Assembly: GCF_002736105.1 (NCBI RefSeq)
Contig: NZ_CP024123.1
Location: 1,108,001-1,172,000 of the forward strand
Source: Solibacillus sp. R5-41
Lineage (GTDB): Bacteria; Bacillota; Bacilli; Bacillales_A; Planococcaceae
Direction of reading: 5' to 3'
DNA: 64,000 nt
Shown: piece after piece, positions 46,607 through 54,978 of the stretch
Layout of the letters: every line of letters starts with the position of its first letter
Position numbering within the stretch: the first letter of the stretch is position 1
Position numbers and translations under genes: made by a program
Notes under the pieces: model-generated
Database searches by the model: none
What the model was told of the DNA's origin: nothing
The model's input: only the letters and a program-made list of their open reading frames with translations

Positions 46607-48327
46607 AGAATATGTATTGGATTTGGTATTATATTAAAAATCAAAAGTTATTATATTTTTCTTCTATTTTTTTATTAATAATTGAATCAATAAGCTTTGT
46701 TTATTCAATCACTTTGCAACAATATATTATTGATCAAATAATTATGGGGTCAGATTTTGGTGGTATTTGGATATATGTAATATTAATAGCTTTATGTTAT
46801 TTAATATTCATAATATTATTTGTTGTTAATCCTTATATTCAAAGTAAAATTCATGGTCGTGTTAAATATCAATTAGTTGAGCAAGGTTTATCGACTTTAT
46901 ATAGTACACCAATCAATATAGTTCAGAAAGAACGAAATGCTCGCTATGTGCATTTTTTTTCGAATGAAATACCTATTGTAGCAAGATTAATAGGAGAAGA
47001 TATTTCGGATATTATAAAACACTTAGTAAGTACTATTATTATTTGTGTTTTATTTTTAAAGGCATCTCCTATACTTTTCTTATCGATTCTTACTTTGTCT
47101 CTTTTCTATATAAAATCGGGAAAAAAACTATCAAATAAGCAAAAAAAAGTTTGGAAAGATATTCAAGATAAAAAATCTTCACTACTAATTGTATTAGAAG
47201 AATGTATAACTTCTACTCGTGATGTGATAGCAAATAATCGAGGTGATTGGGAAAACACGAGATATCAAAACAGTTTTATTAAATACTTTAAAAGTGTCAT
47301 GTTGGAAGGAAAGCTAAAAATAAAAATGGTATTCTCACTAGAATCTATAACTTCCATTGCGCAGATTATTGTAATTGGCTATGGTGGATACCTTGTCGTT
47401 AAAGGGTCCATGACAATTGGTTTATTAGTTGTTATTTACCAACTTACATTAGAACTGCTCCATTCATTTGTAAAAGTATACAATTTAATATTTTCATTTT
47501 CAGGCAAGATGGCTTCAGTTGAAAATATTAGCAATTGGTTTAATACAAAACCAAATAAAACAAAGAATACTAAAACGATTTCCTCAATTGAATCATTAAA
47601 AATTAATAATATTTCTTTTCGGTATAATTCAGGTGAAAAATTTATATTAAGAAATTTTTCTTTAGATATACCAATTGGAAAGAAAATAGCTATAGTTGGA
47701 CCTAGTGGTAGTGGGAAGTCAACTATTGGAAGTTTACTTGAAAGTTTATATGAGGTTGAGGAGGGGAGTATTCAGTCAAATAATATTAATATTACTGATA
47801 TTTCAAAAGATATTTGGAAATCGAAAGTCAGTATTGTTTTTCAAGATCCATACATATTTCCAGGTACTATAAGGGATAATTTATTACTGGGATATAAACA
47901 AATTACTGATACTCAAATGATCAGTTTAGCCAAAGCAATGTGTATTGATGATATGATTCAAAAATTGCCAGATAAGTATGATAGTTCACTAGGGGAGCGT
48001 GGAATAACGATTTCAGGCGGTGAAAAACAAAGGTTAGCAATAGTTCGTGCTTTAATTAGAGATCCAGAGGTATTAATTTTAGATGAGTCTACATCGGCAT
48101 TAGATGTAAACACAGAAAAAATAATTCAAAAAAATCTTGCCATGATTAGAGAAAATAAAACGACAATTATTATTGCTCATCGACTTTCTACCATTAAAGA
48201 TTCAGACATCATCTTTGTTATCGATAAGGGGAAAATTGTAGAACAAGGTTGTCATTCTGAATTATTACAAAATAAATCATTGTATTATGAATTAGTGATG
48301 AATGAGATGAAAGATACTGATTATTGA
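46603..48327 (+). CDS. ABC exporter half-transporter, second of pair
   Basis: A 574-residue partner of the preceding half-transporter, with six membrane helices and an NBD containing Walker A GPSGSGKST (about 365), signature ISGGEKQRLAI (about 469), Walker B VLILDESTSALD and H-loop IAHRLSTIKD. Catalytic Glu is present in both partners, so neither site is overtly degenerate. ATG 46603 lies inside the end of the upstream gene, implying coupled translation. Heterodimeric exporters of this type move drugs, lipids or peptides; no precursor peptide gene was found nearby. Confidence 0.92.
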   Translation: MKNMYWIWYYIKNQKLLYFSSIFLLIIESISFVYSITLQQYIIDQIIMGSDFGGIWIYVILIALCYLIFIILFVVNPYIQSKIHGRVKYQLVEQGLSTLYSTPINIVQKERNARYVHFFSNEIPIVARLIGEDISDIIKHLVSTIIICVLFLKASPILFLSILTLSLFYIKSGKKLSNKQKKVWKDIQDKKSSLLIVLEECITSTRDVIANNRGDWENTRYQNSFIKYFKSVMLEGKLKIKMVFSLESITSIAQIIVIGYGGYLVVKGSMTIGLLVVIYQLTLELLHSFVKVYNLIFSFSGKMASVENISNWFNTKPNKTKNTKTISSIESLKINNISFRYNSGEKFILRNFSLDIPIGKKIAIVGPSGSGKSTIGSLLESLYEVEEGSIQSNNINITDISKDIWKSKVSIVFQDPYIFPGTIRDNLLLGYKQITDTQMISLAKAMCIDDMIQKLPDKYDSSLGERGITISGGEKQRLAIVRALIRDPEVLILDESTSALDVNTEKIIQKNLAMIRENKTTIIIAHRLSTIKDSDIIFVIDKGKIVEQGCHSELLQNKSLYYELVMNEMKDTDY

Positions 48328-48409
48328 ATCATGCAAAACCGTGTATAGACAGTAACCCATTTTTTTTAAGCGAATATCTTATTGATAAAGCCTTTTTATG
48401 GGGGAACAT

Positions 48410-49195
48410 ATGGGATACTTTGTTAATGTGGAACCAGGAGTAAATTTATTTGTGGAAGATATAAACCCTGGGGGTAGCAAGACAATCGTTTTTATACATG
48501 GCTGGCCATTAAGTCATAAGCAGTTTGAGTATCAATTTGATTTTCTTTCTGCAAAGGGATATCGCTGTATAGGAATTGACTGGAGAGGATTCGGTAATTC
48601 GGATAAGCCAATGAGTGGCTACAATTATAACCGATTGGCGGACGACATCCGTACTGTAGTTAGTACACTTCAACTAACTAATTTCACACTCGTTGGTCAT
48701 TCAACGGGTGGGTCAATCGCGATTCGGTATATGTCGCGATACAATGGTCACGGTGTATCGAAATTGGTCCTTGTAGACGCTGCTGCTCCTGTAGGTTTTA
48801 CAACAGAGACGGCGAATACATTTCTTAACGAGGCGTTAAATGACCGCCCTAAGATGATGCAGAATGTAATAGACACCTTTTTCTTTCAGTATATAACAGG
48901 CCCATTCTCAGACTGGTTTTTTCAAATGGGATTACAGGCGGCAGGGTGGTCAACCGCGGCAGTCATCGTTCTACTAAAAGATGAGCAACTATATACGGAT
49001 CTTCAACAAATAGCAGCCCCTACTTTAATAGTTCACGGTATTCACGACAAAGTGATTCCATTTACACAAGCACAGGAACTAAATCAAAAAATTGCTAACT
49101 CACAGCTTGTTCCTTTTCAGTACAGTGGGCATGGTCTATTCTGGGAAGAACGAGAAAAATTTAACGAGCTTTTGATACAGTTTATCGGTATATGA
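48410..49195 (+). CDS. alpha/beta hydrolase (haloperoxidase/esterase-like)
   Basis: A 261-residue alpha/beta hydrolase. HGWPLSHKQFEYQ supplies the oxyanion loop, GHSTGG (about residue 97-102) the nucleophile elbow with Ser, HGIHDKVIPF (about 215) the acid and GHGLFWEE (about 243) the His. The pattern is that of non-haem chloroperoxidase/arylesterase-like members. I chose ATG 48410, a few bases after GGGGGAAC; ATG 48398 has that site behind it. It follows the ABC pair in the same direction and its stop overlaps the right copy of the 75-bp direct repeat, which supplies a terminator. Confidence 0.88.
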   Translation: MGYFVNVEPGVNLFVEDINPGGSKTIVFIHGWPLSHKQFEYQFDFLSAKGYRCIGIDWRGFGNSDKPMSGYNYNRLADDIRTVVSTLQLTNFTLVGHSTGGSIAIRYMSRYNGHGVSKLVLVDAAAPVGFTTETANTFLNEALNDRPKMMQNVIDTFFFQYITGPFSDWFFQMGLQAAGWSTAAVIVLLKDEQLYTDLQQIAAPTLIVHGIHDKVIPFTQAQELNQKIANSQLVPFQYSGHGLFWEEREKFNELLIQFIGI

Positions 49196-49269
49196 ATAGC
49201 AGTCCCCACTAGGTTTCTAAAAGAAAATAGTGGGGACTTTTAAAATATATTTTATAGGTTTCTTGATCA
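49195..49269 (+). repeat. 75-bp direct repeat, right copy (terminator of hydrolase gene)
   Basis: GTCCCCACTA / TAGTGGGGAC stem followed by TTTTA, then TATTTTATAGGTTTCTTGATCA. Direct-repeat partner of 43186-43260. Starts at the last base of the hydrolase stop codon. Confidence 0.8.
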
Positions 49270-49296
49270 CTTCTTTTAATAGGGGAAAGGCAATAG

Positions 49297-50001
49297 TTAA
49301 GTATCTATTTTATTTAAAAAATCTTTTATAGAAATGATAAATTTATTGTAGTCAGGAACCCATAACTCATGACCTGAGTTAGTGAATTCTATTAATTCAA
49401 CATGCTTCAAGTTGCTTTTATATTTTTCAGCAGCGTCTTTTTTTAGTAAAGCCTTCTCTGTTCCACCCTTAATAACTAATACAGGACACTTAATTTCTTT
49501 TAATTCTTCCCATAAAATTATTTCCTTTGAATCTTTTTGAATTTCTTTGACTACATGTTGTCTATTTTCCTGAACGAATTTCTGTGCGCTTTCTACCCAT
49601 TGTTCTGGAATTCTAGGGTATTTTGCAGGATAATCACATAATATTAATCCCTTTACTTCACTAGGGTTTGAAGTAGCATATCTTATTGCATAAGGAACAC
49701 CCATAGAATATGCCATTAAACAATAAGCGCTAAGATTACTTTTTTTAATAACTGAAGAAATATCCAGTATATGTTCTTCAAAAGTATATCCTTTTAGTGG
49801 AGCATCACTTTTCCCTCTACCTCTTAGACTCATAGAAATACAATGTCTAGGAAAAAAAGATTTCGTTTCTTCAATGAATTGTTCAGCATTCCCCAAGGCT
49901 CCAGGAATATATACAAGAGATAGTAAATTATAAACATAGTCGTTTGTTTCAATATAATGCATATTAATGTCGGTATTTATGAATCTATCAGTATAATTCA
50001 T
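49297..50001 (-). CDS. alpha/beta hydrolase
   Basis: A 234-residue hydrolase with an oxyanion segment YIPGALGNAEQF, the strand-turn CISMSLRGRGKSDAP, nucleophile AYSMG (about residue 99-103), acid region VIKGGTEKALL and terminal His in TNSGHELW. Substrate unknown. It overlaps the end of the upstream P-loop kinase gene by four bases (ATGA type), so the two are translationally coupled and may act together. Confidence 0.85.
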   Translation of the reverse strand: MNYTDRFINTDINMHYIETNDYVYNLLSLVYIPGALGNAEQFIEETKSFFPRHCISMSLRGRGKSDAPLKGYTFEEHILDISSVIKKSNLSAYCLMAYSMGVPYAIRYATSNPSEVKGLILCDYPAKYPRIPEQWVESAQKFVQENRQHVVKEIQKDSKEIILWEELKEIKCPVLVIKGGTEKALLKKDAAEKYKSNLKHVELIEFTNSGHELWVPDYNKFIISIKDFLNKIDT

Positions 50002-50558
50002 ATACGGAGCTCCATTTTTATATTTTGAATGATGTTTGTTATTAACTTTAGCTGGTCAGTATTTTCATCTACAGTAAAAATTAGTTCAGCCTCATCATTG
50101 GAAGGCGGATTGATTGCGTTGTATTGTCTATCCAATAGTTGTTCAAAGCTAAATGAGGTGTCTCTAAAAATATTCGTTTCCCGTGTACTTTTTTTCACCC
50201 GTTTCAACAGGATTTCATCGTTTACATTGAAGTAAATAAGAACACGAATAAATTGCGTTTTTGGGAAGTATGAATTTAACAACTCAACACGGTCGATTTT
50301 TTCTGAATTTGAATTACATAAAATGATGTGAAGGTTTGTTTGTTGAATGGCATAGTTCAAAATATACGTTGAAAGTCCAAACTTTAAAATATTGGGACCG
50401 CTAGTCGGAAGGAGTTTTTGGTAATACGAATTGATAAATGCGGCATGATTGTCTTGATCGAGTATAACTGAATTTGGAAGATTTGCTTCTAATAATTTTG
50501 CAAAAGTTGATTTTCCGCTATGGGTTTTTCCAATTGTCAAAATCGCAATCCTTTTCAT
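49998..50558 (-). CDS. P-loop kinase-like ATP-binding protein (AAA_33 type)
   Basis: A 186-residue soluble protein with Walker A GKTHSGKST (residues 10-18), a substrate-side motif DQDNHAAF, a Walker B-like strand HIILCN near 80 and a lid Arg-rich segment (KRVKKSTRETNIF). It fits small AAA_33/zeta-like kinases that phosphorylate small molecules or RNA, but no specific substrate. ATG preceded by AGAGAGG. It is first in a two-gene unit with the alpha/beta hydrolase. Confidence 0.8.
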   Translation of the reverse strand: MKRIAILTIGKTHSGKSTFAKLLEANLPNSVILDQDNHAAFINSYYQKLLPTSGPNILKFGLSTYILNYAIQQTNLHIILCNSNSEKIDRVELLNSYFPKTQFIRVLIYFNVNDEILLKRVKKSTRETNIFRDTSFSFEQLLDRQYNAINPPSNDEAELIFTVDENTDQLKLITNIIQNIKMELRI

Positions 50559-50658
50559 AACAATACCTCTCTCTAAAATTAATTTAACTAAATTCTAGCA
50601 TAATTTGTAAAATATCAACATCCCATGAATGTTTAGGGGAAGGATTTTTTTATTTTAC

Positions 50659-51483
50659 TTAAGCAATCAAGTTTGCAAACCAAGCGACATAATGTGCCCC
50701 TGGAATAAATAACAGTTGAGCTAATAAAGTGCCCAAAAATCGAGAGGCCATCATCATGACAGAAACTCTTTTTAAATCCAAATAGCTCCCTCGTTTATTT
50801 AGCACATCATCAGCTAGAATTGAAATCTTAGGGTCAACAAATATAATCAAGAGGATCGTAGCCATACCATTAATTAACCCTGAAGCCATCGCAGCTGTCG
50901 TTTCATGCTCTGGGACTAGTAAAGCCGCATAGAGAGAAGATAAAACCCCAATTGTATAAATCGCTGTGATAAATATATTGATTACAAATAGTTTAATGGG
51001 AATTTCTTTTATACGAATGCCTTTTATAAAAGTAAAACTAGGTTTACGAATGTGTTTCACGCCACGTCTTATATATTCAAACGTAAAACCCCTTTTCATT
51101 AAAGCGGGGATGTCCCCCCTTTCTTCAGCTAAAAGAATGATTGCTCTTGAAAATAGGGCAATAAAAGTAGGGAGAAGAAGAATCCCGATTAAGGTACCAA
51201 TAGATGCTGCACCAATAATTATACGAAATTGATTTTCTACATAGATAAATGCATTTTCTGTTGGTGCATTATCCACTAAACTTCCTGTAAATGGTTGTTG
51301 CATCATATTCGCTAATCTTGAAACCATGACCATCACATTGAATAGAGATAAAGCGGATGCAAGTAACTTTACACGAGCACCTGATAAACGTACGGCATAA
51401 GCTAACGTTTCGATTGAATGAATAATTAATATGAAAAGTGCGATTATGATTAATTTATCGGTGAACAATTCGATTATAAACAA
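50659..51483 (-). CDS. amj: lipid II flippase Amj
   Basis: Alternate lipid II flippase able to replace MurJ in Bacillus subtilis, where it is induced when MurJ fails. The 274-residue protein has about six to seven membrane helices and the family sequence HSIETLAYAVRLSGARVKLLASALSLFNVMVMVSRLANMMQQPF in the first third, plus FIYVENQFRIIIGAASIGTLIG and a final ASRFLGTLLAQLLFIPGAHYVAWF. Start is close to the AT-rich promoter region; CCCTAA precedes. Single gene. Confidence 0.9.
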   Translation of the reverse strand: MFIIELFTDKLIIIALFILIIHSIETLAYAVRLSGARVKLLASALSLFNVMVMVSRLANMMQQPFTGSLVDNAPTENAFIYVENQFRIIIGAASIGTLIGILLLPTFIALFSRAIILLAEERGDIPALMKRGFTFEYIRRGVKHIRKPSFTFIKGIRIKEIPIKLFVINIFITAIYTIGVLSSLYAALLVPEHETTAAMASGLINGMATILLIIFVDPKISILADDVLNKRGSYLDLKRVSVMMMASRFLGTLLAQLLFIPGAHYVAWFANLIA

Positions 51484-51590
51484 CCCCTAAATAATTTTAT
51501 AGTTGTTAGTGTAGACGATTTTATAGTAAGTTAGTTCTTGTTTTGGTAAAATATTTAAAATATACAGAAAAATACTAGAGGAGAGGGGAA

Positions 51591-52208
51591 ATGATGGGTT
51601 CGAGAATTATGCATTTAATCATTGCGAATAAAATTGCAAAGAGTATAGCTATACAAGATCGAACTTCTTTTTTACTTGGTGGTATTGCAGCAGATGCCGC
51701 TTCGAATAAAGATTTATCACATTTTTTTACAGGTAGTGCTCATGATTATTCTAGAAGTGTGGATTATAACAGTTTTTTACATAAATATCGTCTACAAGCT
51801 GAAAATGATTTTGTTTTAGGCTATTTTACACATTTAATCGCCGATGATATTTGGCTTAAAGGGTTTTACCTACCTTGGCTAAAAAATAGAATGGAATCGA
51901 ATGAAGAAATGATAAATTTATATCACAATGACTTTCGATTACTGAACGGAAAATTACTAGAATACTATGGCTACACTGAAGAATTACAAGAATTATTAGA
52001 AGGCCCAGCAACAATCGTTGAATTAGAAGAGGTTAAGCTTGAGGATTTTAAAAAGTTCATTCCATATGTAATAGAGGATATGAATTGCAATGAAAGTGAA
52101 ATCAATGAAAAGCTTAAAGTATTTACGTTTGATCAAATAGTTGGCTATGTCGAGACATCTGTGGAAATGGGGCTATTTTGGATCAATCAAAAGCGGGATT
52201 CCATTTGA
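51591..52208 (+). CDS. zinc-dependent phospholipase C-like protein
   Basis: A 205-residue soluble protein with the Zn_dep_PLPC pattern: SRIMHLIIANKIAKSI, GGIAADAASNKDLSHFF (first metal Asp/His), LGYFTHLIADDIW (HxxxD metal motif near residue 80) and an acidic C-terminus. No signal peptide, so it may be an intracellular phosphohydrolase-like enzyme rather than a toxin-like phospholipase. ATG follows GAGGAGAGGGGA. The partial nucleoside phosphorylase gene follows directly. Confidence 0.8.
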   Translation: MMGSRIMHLIIANKIAKSIAIQDRTSFLLGGIAADAASNKDLSHFFTGSAHDYSRSVDYNSFLHKYRLQAENDFVLGYFTHLIADDIWLKGFYLPWLKNRMESNEEMINLYHNDFRLLNGKLLEYYGYTEELQELLEGPATIVELEEVKLEDFKKFIPYVIEDMNCNESEINEKLKVFTFDQIVGYVETSVEMGLFWINQKRDSI

Positions 52209-52222
52209 AAAGGGGACAATAG

Positions 52223-52792
52223 CCATTTCTGAATCGTATAGGCTTTGCTAACGTTTATGGTGGTCCTAGTGCAGCCCTAATTACACATCAATTTGCTTCT
52301 GCAGGAACCAATCAGTTCATTCAAACTGGATATTGTGGAGGATTAACCTTAGAAATAAACTATGGAGATATCCTAATTGTTTCTGAAGCAGAAATGCAAG
52401 ATGGCACTTCTCATTGGTATATACCTAATGAGAAAAAAGTTGATTCTGATAAGGATTTAGTTTCTGCGGCTGTAGATTATTGCAATAAAAAAGGCTATTC
52501 ATATGTAGTAGGAAGTGTTATTTCTACAAGCGCTATGCTACTTGAAACGCATGAAATAATTAATAGATGGGCTATGAAAGGTCATTTGGGTGTAGACATG
52601 GAAACAGCAACAACTTTAGCAGTAGCGAAAAAATTCAATAAAAAGGCTATTAGTTTATTAAACATTTCAGATCATTTAATTGAAGGGGATACACTCTATT
52701 CTTATACAAAAGAAAGAGAGTTAATTGAATCAGAAACAGATGAAAAAATTAGAGATTTAGCACTTTATTTATCTTCACTATCGTTTAATTGA
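52223..52792 (+). pseudogene. 5'-truncated nucleoside phosphorylase
   Basis: From 52223 the frame is coding-like at once (NRIGFANVYGGPSAALITHQ, then QTGYCGGL) and continues to TAA 52790-52792, covering the purine/uridine phosphorylase core: the GYCGGL loop and the MET motif GVDMETATTLAVAKKF. The N-terminal 70-90 residues of the family, including phosphate-binding Arg/Gly, are missing; a TAG stop precedes at 52220. An internal ATG (52394) would lose the core. It is a remnant. Confidence 0.75.
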
Positions 52793-52806
52793 AAAGAGGA
52801 ACCTCA

Positions 52807-53352
52807 ATGTATACAGATAAAGAACTTGTCATTCGACCAGTGGCAGAAACAGATTTAGTTCGTCTATGGGAGTTAATCTACAAGGACGAGCAACCAGAAT
52901 GGAAAAAATGGGATGCACCATATTTTCCACATAAGGCAATGAGTTATGAAGCATTTTTACCAATAGGTTCAAAATGGGTTGGTGTAGACAATTTTTGGGC
53001 TATTGAAGTAGACGGAGTTATAAGAGGGATTGTTTCTTATTACTGGGAACATCAACCTTCCCAATGGCTAGAGGTAGGCATTGTTTTTCACGAAAGTGGC
53101 TCATGGGGCAAAGGTTTAGGAACCCGCGTGTTAACTTTATGGATCGACCATTTATTCAATACGCTGCCGTTAGTTCGGGTAGGTTTTACGACTTGGTCAG
53201 GTAATGAACGAATGATTCGTGTCGGAGAAAAGCTAGGCATGCAAATGGAAGCAAGGATTCGAAAAGTGCGATATTACGAAGGGCATTATTATGATTCAAT
53301 TCGTATGGGAATATTAAGAGAAGAATGGGAAGAAAAGAATAATCTACACTGA
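52807..53352 (+). CDS. GNAT N-acetyltransferase (RimJ/RimL-like)
   Basis: A 181-residue acetyltransferase: LVIRPVAETDLVRLWEL at the N-terminus, then WLEVGIVFHESGSWGKGLGTRVLTLWIDHLF, with the acetyl-CoA pyrophosphate loop SWGKGLG (about residues 100-106), and ERMIRVGEKLGMQMEARIRKVRYYEG near the C-terminus. This arrangement is of the RimJ/RimL or spermidine acetyltransferase-like class. ATG 52807 has AAGAGGA upstream; the longer frame from 52789 covers that site. Followed by a terminator. Confidence 0.9.
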   Translation: MYTDKELVIRPVAETDLVRLWELIYKDEQPEWKKWDAPYFPHKAMSYEAFLPIGSKWVGVDNFWAIEVDGVIRGIVSYYWEHQPSQWLEVGIVFHESGSWGKGLGTRVLTLWIDHLFNTLPLVRVGFTTWSGNERMIRVGEKLGMQMEARIRKVRYYEGHYYDSIRMGILREEWEEKNNLH

Positions 53353-53356
53353 AAAA

Positions 53357-53399
53357 ACAAAAGCTTCTAATCCAATAATAACGGTTAGAAGCTTTTTAT
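53357..53399 (+). terminator. intrinsic terminator after GNAT gene
   Basis: AAAAGCTTCTAA and TTAGAAGCTTTTT form a 12-base stem with a T-rich tail. Confidence 0.85.
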
Positions 53400-53427
53400 T
53401 ATGTTACAGGACAAATTTTACTCAATA

Positions 53428-54138
53428 TCAACACATGTATGGACTTTTAAATAGATAAAAAAACTGCTGGACAATTGCTGAGGCAATCATATCAGACATA
53501 GCCAATGCCTCTGCCTGAATTTCATCAAAAATTGCAACAGCTGCCTTATAATCTTTTTGAATCATTGTCACGGCTTCATTTTTCGTTAACTCTAAATGTT
53601 TGTAAAACATTTTTTGTAAAGCTTCTTTTGATAAATATGGATTGATGCTACTTAAAAATAAAACAATGTCATCTGCATTTTTATACCATGCTTTTTCTTT
53701 AGTAACTACTGTAGTTGCATCGCCTTTTACAGCTGCCGTAACGAGCTCGGCAGCAATAACTAGATGTTCTTCAATCAACTTAGCATAATGATTCGCTATT
53801 TGGTCTCCATAAAAAGGACGAAGACTATTACCTAAATCGGTTGCATTTCGTAAAAGGCGTTGCTGTACAAATGGTAAATCTGGTAATTGGAAGACAATGC
53901 TAATAATCGTCATTCGAGTCCAGTAAACATGCTCCAACCACAGTAATCGATTCATCGCCATGTAATCGGCCTCTTTCTGACTTATACAACGCTGCTGATT
54001 GTAGCTTTGTTGTTGGGGCAAAAAATTCCGAATAGGTGACGTATATTGCGCGTATGGTTGTTGGTAGGAAGCACTTAGTGGATACGCGAAAAAATCATTT
54101 GAGTAATAAGCGGACACTTTTCCATCATTCCTTTCCAT
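53428..54138 (-). CDS. hypothetical helical protein, Bacillales-conserved type
   Basis: A 236-residue protein with an N-terminal Tyr/Gln/Ser-rich segment (residues 10-50, SASYQQPYAQYTSPIRNF) and then a helical domain beginning LLWLEHVYWTRMTIISIV and containing RLLRNATDLGNSLRPFYG, EEHLVIAAELV and INPYLSKEALQKMF. This pattern occurs in uncharacterised Bacillales proteins often mislabelled acetylglutamate kinase; no kinase motif is visible here. The first ATG is taken, but a GTG seven codons later (54117) has AAGGA nearby and is an alternative start. Confidence 0.65.
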   Translation of the reverse strand: MERNDGKVSAYYSNDFFAYPLSASYQQPYAQYTSPIRNFLPQQQSYNQQRCISQKEADYMAMNRLLWLEHVYWTRMTIISIVFQLPDLPFVQQRLLRNATDLGNSLRPFYGDQIANHYAKLIEEHLVIAAELVTAAVKGDATTVVTKEKAWYKNADDIVLFLSSINPYLSKEALQKMFYKHLELTKNEAVTMIQKDYKAAVAIFDEIQAEALAMSDMIASAIVQQFFYLFKSPYMC

Positions 54139-54313
54139 GCCTCAATGGACGGCTAGATGTAATATGATTGGGCTATTCTACTAGCATATTCAATTCTGGA
54201 TGTAAGTGTGCAATTCAAATAAAATTCAAAAATGTCCAAATTTAATTTTGTATAAATTAAATAAAGCAAAACAAACTAATGAAGCAATCTAAAATAAATG
54301 CGGAGGTTAACTG

Positions 54314-54556
54314 ATGGAAAATCAAAAACGGCAAAATTTCAATGGCAAGGCAACCAATGCACTCAGTGTTGGAAGGATGATTAAAAATACGAAGAAGAAT
54401 ATAGAAGAGGCAGAAATAGGTATGGAGTTTGCGATGCCTGAGGAACTAGAGCACTTACAGGAAAAAAATGCGCGGCGTAAACATTCCATCGAAATTATGG
54501 AAAAGCAAATGAGGGACAAAGCAGCATTTAAAGCTAGGAAAAAAAGCTTTGAATAA
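54314..54556 (+). CDS. tlp: small acid-soluble spore protein Tlp
   Basis: An 80-residue basic, helical protein with the Tlp pattern: a polar N-terminus, NTKKNIEEAEIGMEFAMPEE, then LQEKNARRKHSIEIME and a charged end. Tlp is a minor spore-core protein made in the developing spore under sigma-G in Bacillus, so its presence argues for a sporulating host. ATG preceded by CGGAGG. Terminated by a strong GC-rich hairpin. Confidence 0.85.
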   Translation: MENQKRQNFNGKATNALSVGRMIKNTKKNIEEAEIGMEFAMPEELEHLQEKNARRKHSIEIMEKQMRDKAAFKARKKSFE

Positions 54557-54568
54557 GCAGGTTTAATG

Positions 54569-54606
54569 AAAATCCCCCCGCAAAATTTTAAATGCGGGGG
54601 GATTTG
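54569..54606 (+). terminator. intrinsic terminator after tlp
   Basis: AATCCCCCCGCA and TGCGGGGGGATTT stem with an AT-rich loop. Confidence 0.9.
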
Positions 54607-54650
54607 TTTGGGTAATTATGGTGTTTTATGTGAGGATGAAAATATAAAAG

Positions 54651-54850
54651 TAACTTATATAAATTGAACATATGAAATCCGCCGCCTCCCACGGTAGCGG
54701 CGTAATCTATGCAGAAAATTTCAGAAGTCCAAACTTTTATATAGGCTGGCCTTACACAAAGCACACAGTGAGTCGTACAGATTTGTGCAACAAAGTGTTG
54801 CGGCTCATGTGCTTAGTCAGCCTAAACAAACACACCATAATTAGAATCTC
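54651..54850 (+). repeat. dispersed element, family 2 copy 4
   Basis: Starts AACTTATATAAATTGAACAT, holds the CGCCTCCCACGGTAGCGGC hairpin shared with 23041-23193, then an internal ACAGATTTGTGCAAC ... AACAAACACACC segment shared in diverged form with 43096-43180, ending in AATTAGAATCTC. No gene is present between tlp and the carboxypeptidase apart from this. Confidence 0.75.
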
Positions 54851-54978
54851 AATTAGAAAATTTATATTTGCAAAAGCTTTTTTCGCATTTAAATCGGAAA
54901 ATCACTATTCAAATTTGCTATAATTATCTTACATTTAAAATACTGAAAATTCTATGAGTTGAACGGAGGGAAAAATAT

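Noticed and set aside
54672-54923. 83-residue plus-strand frame between tlp and the carboxypeptidase
   Set aside because: Lies in dispersed repeat DNA and does not have a plausible start site.
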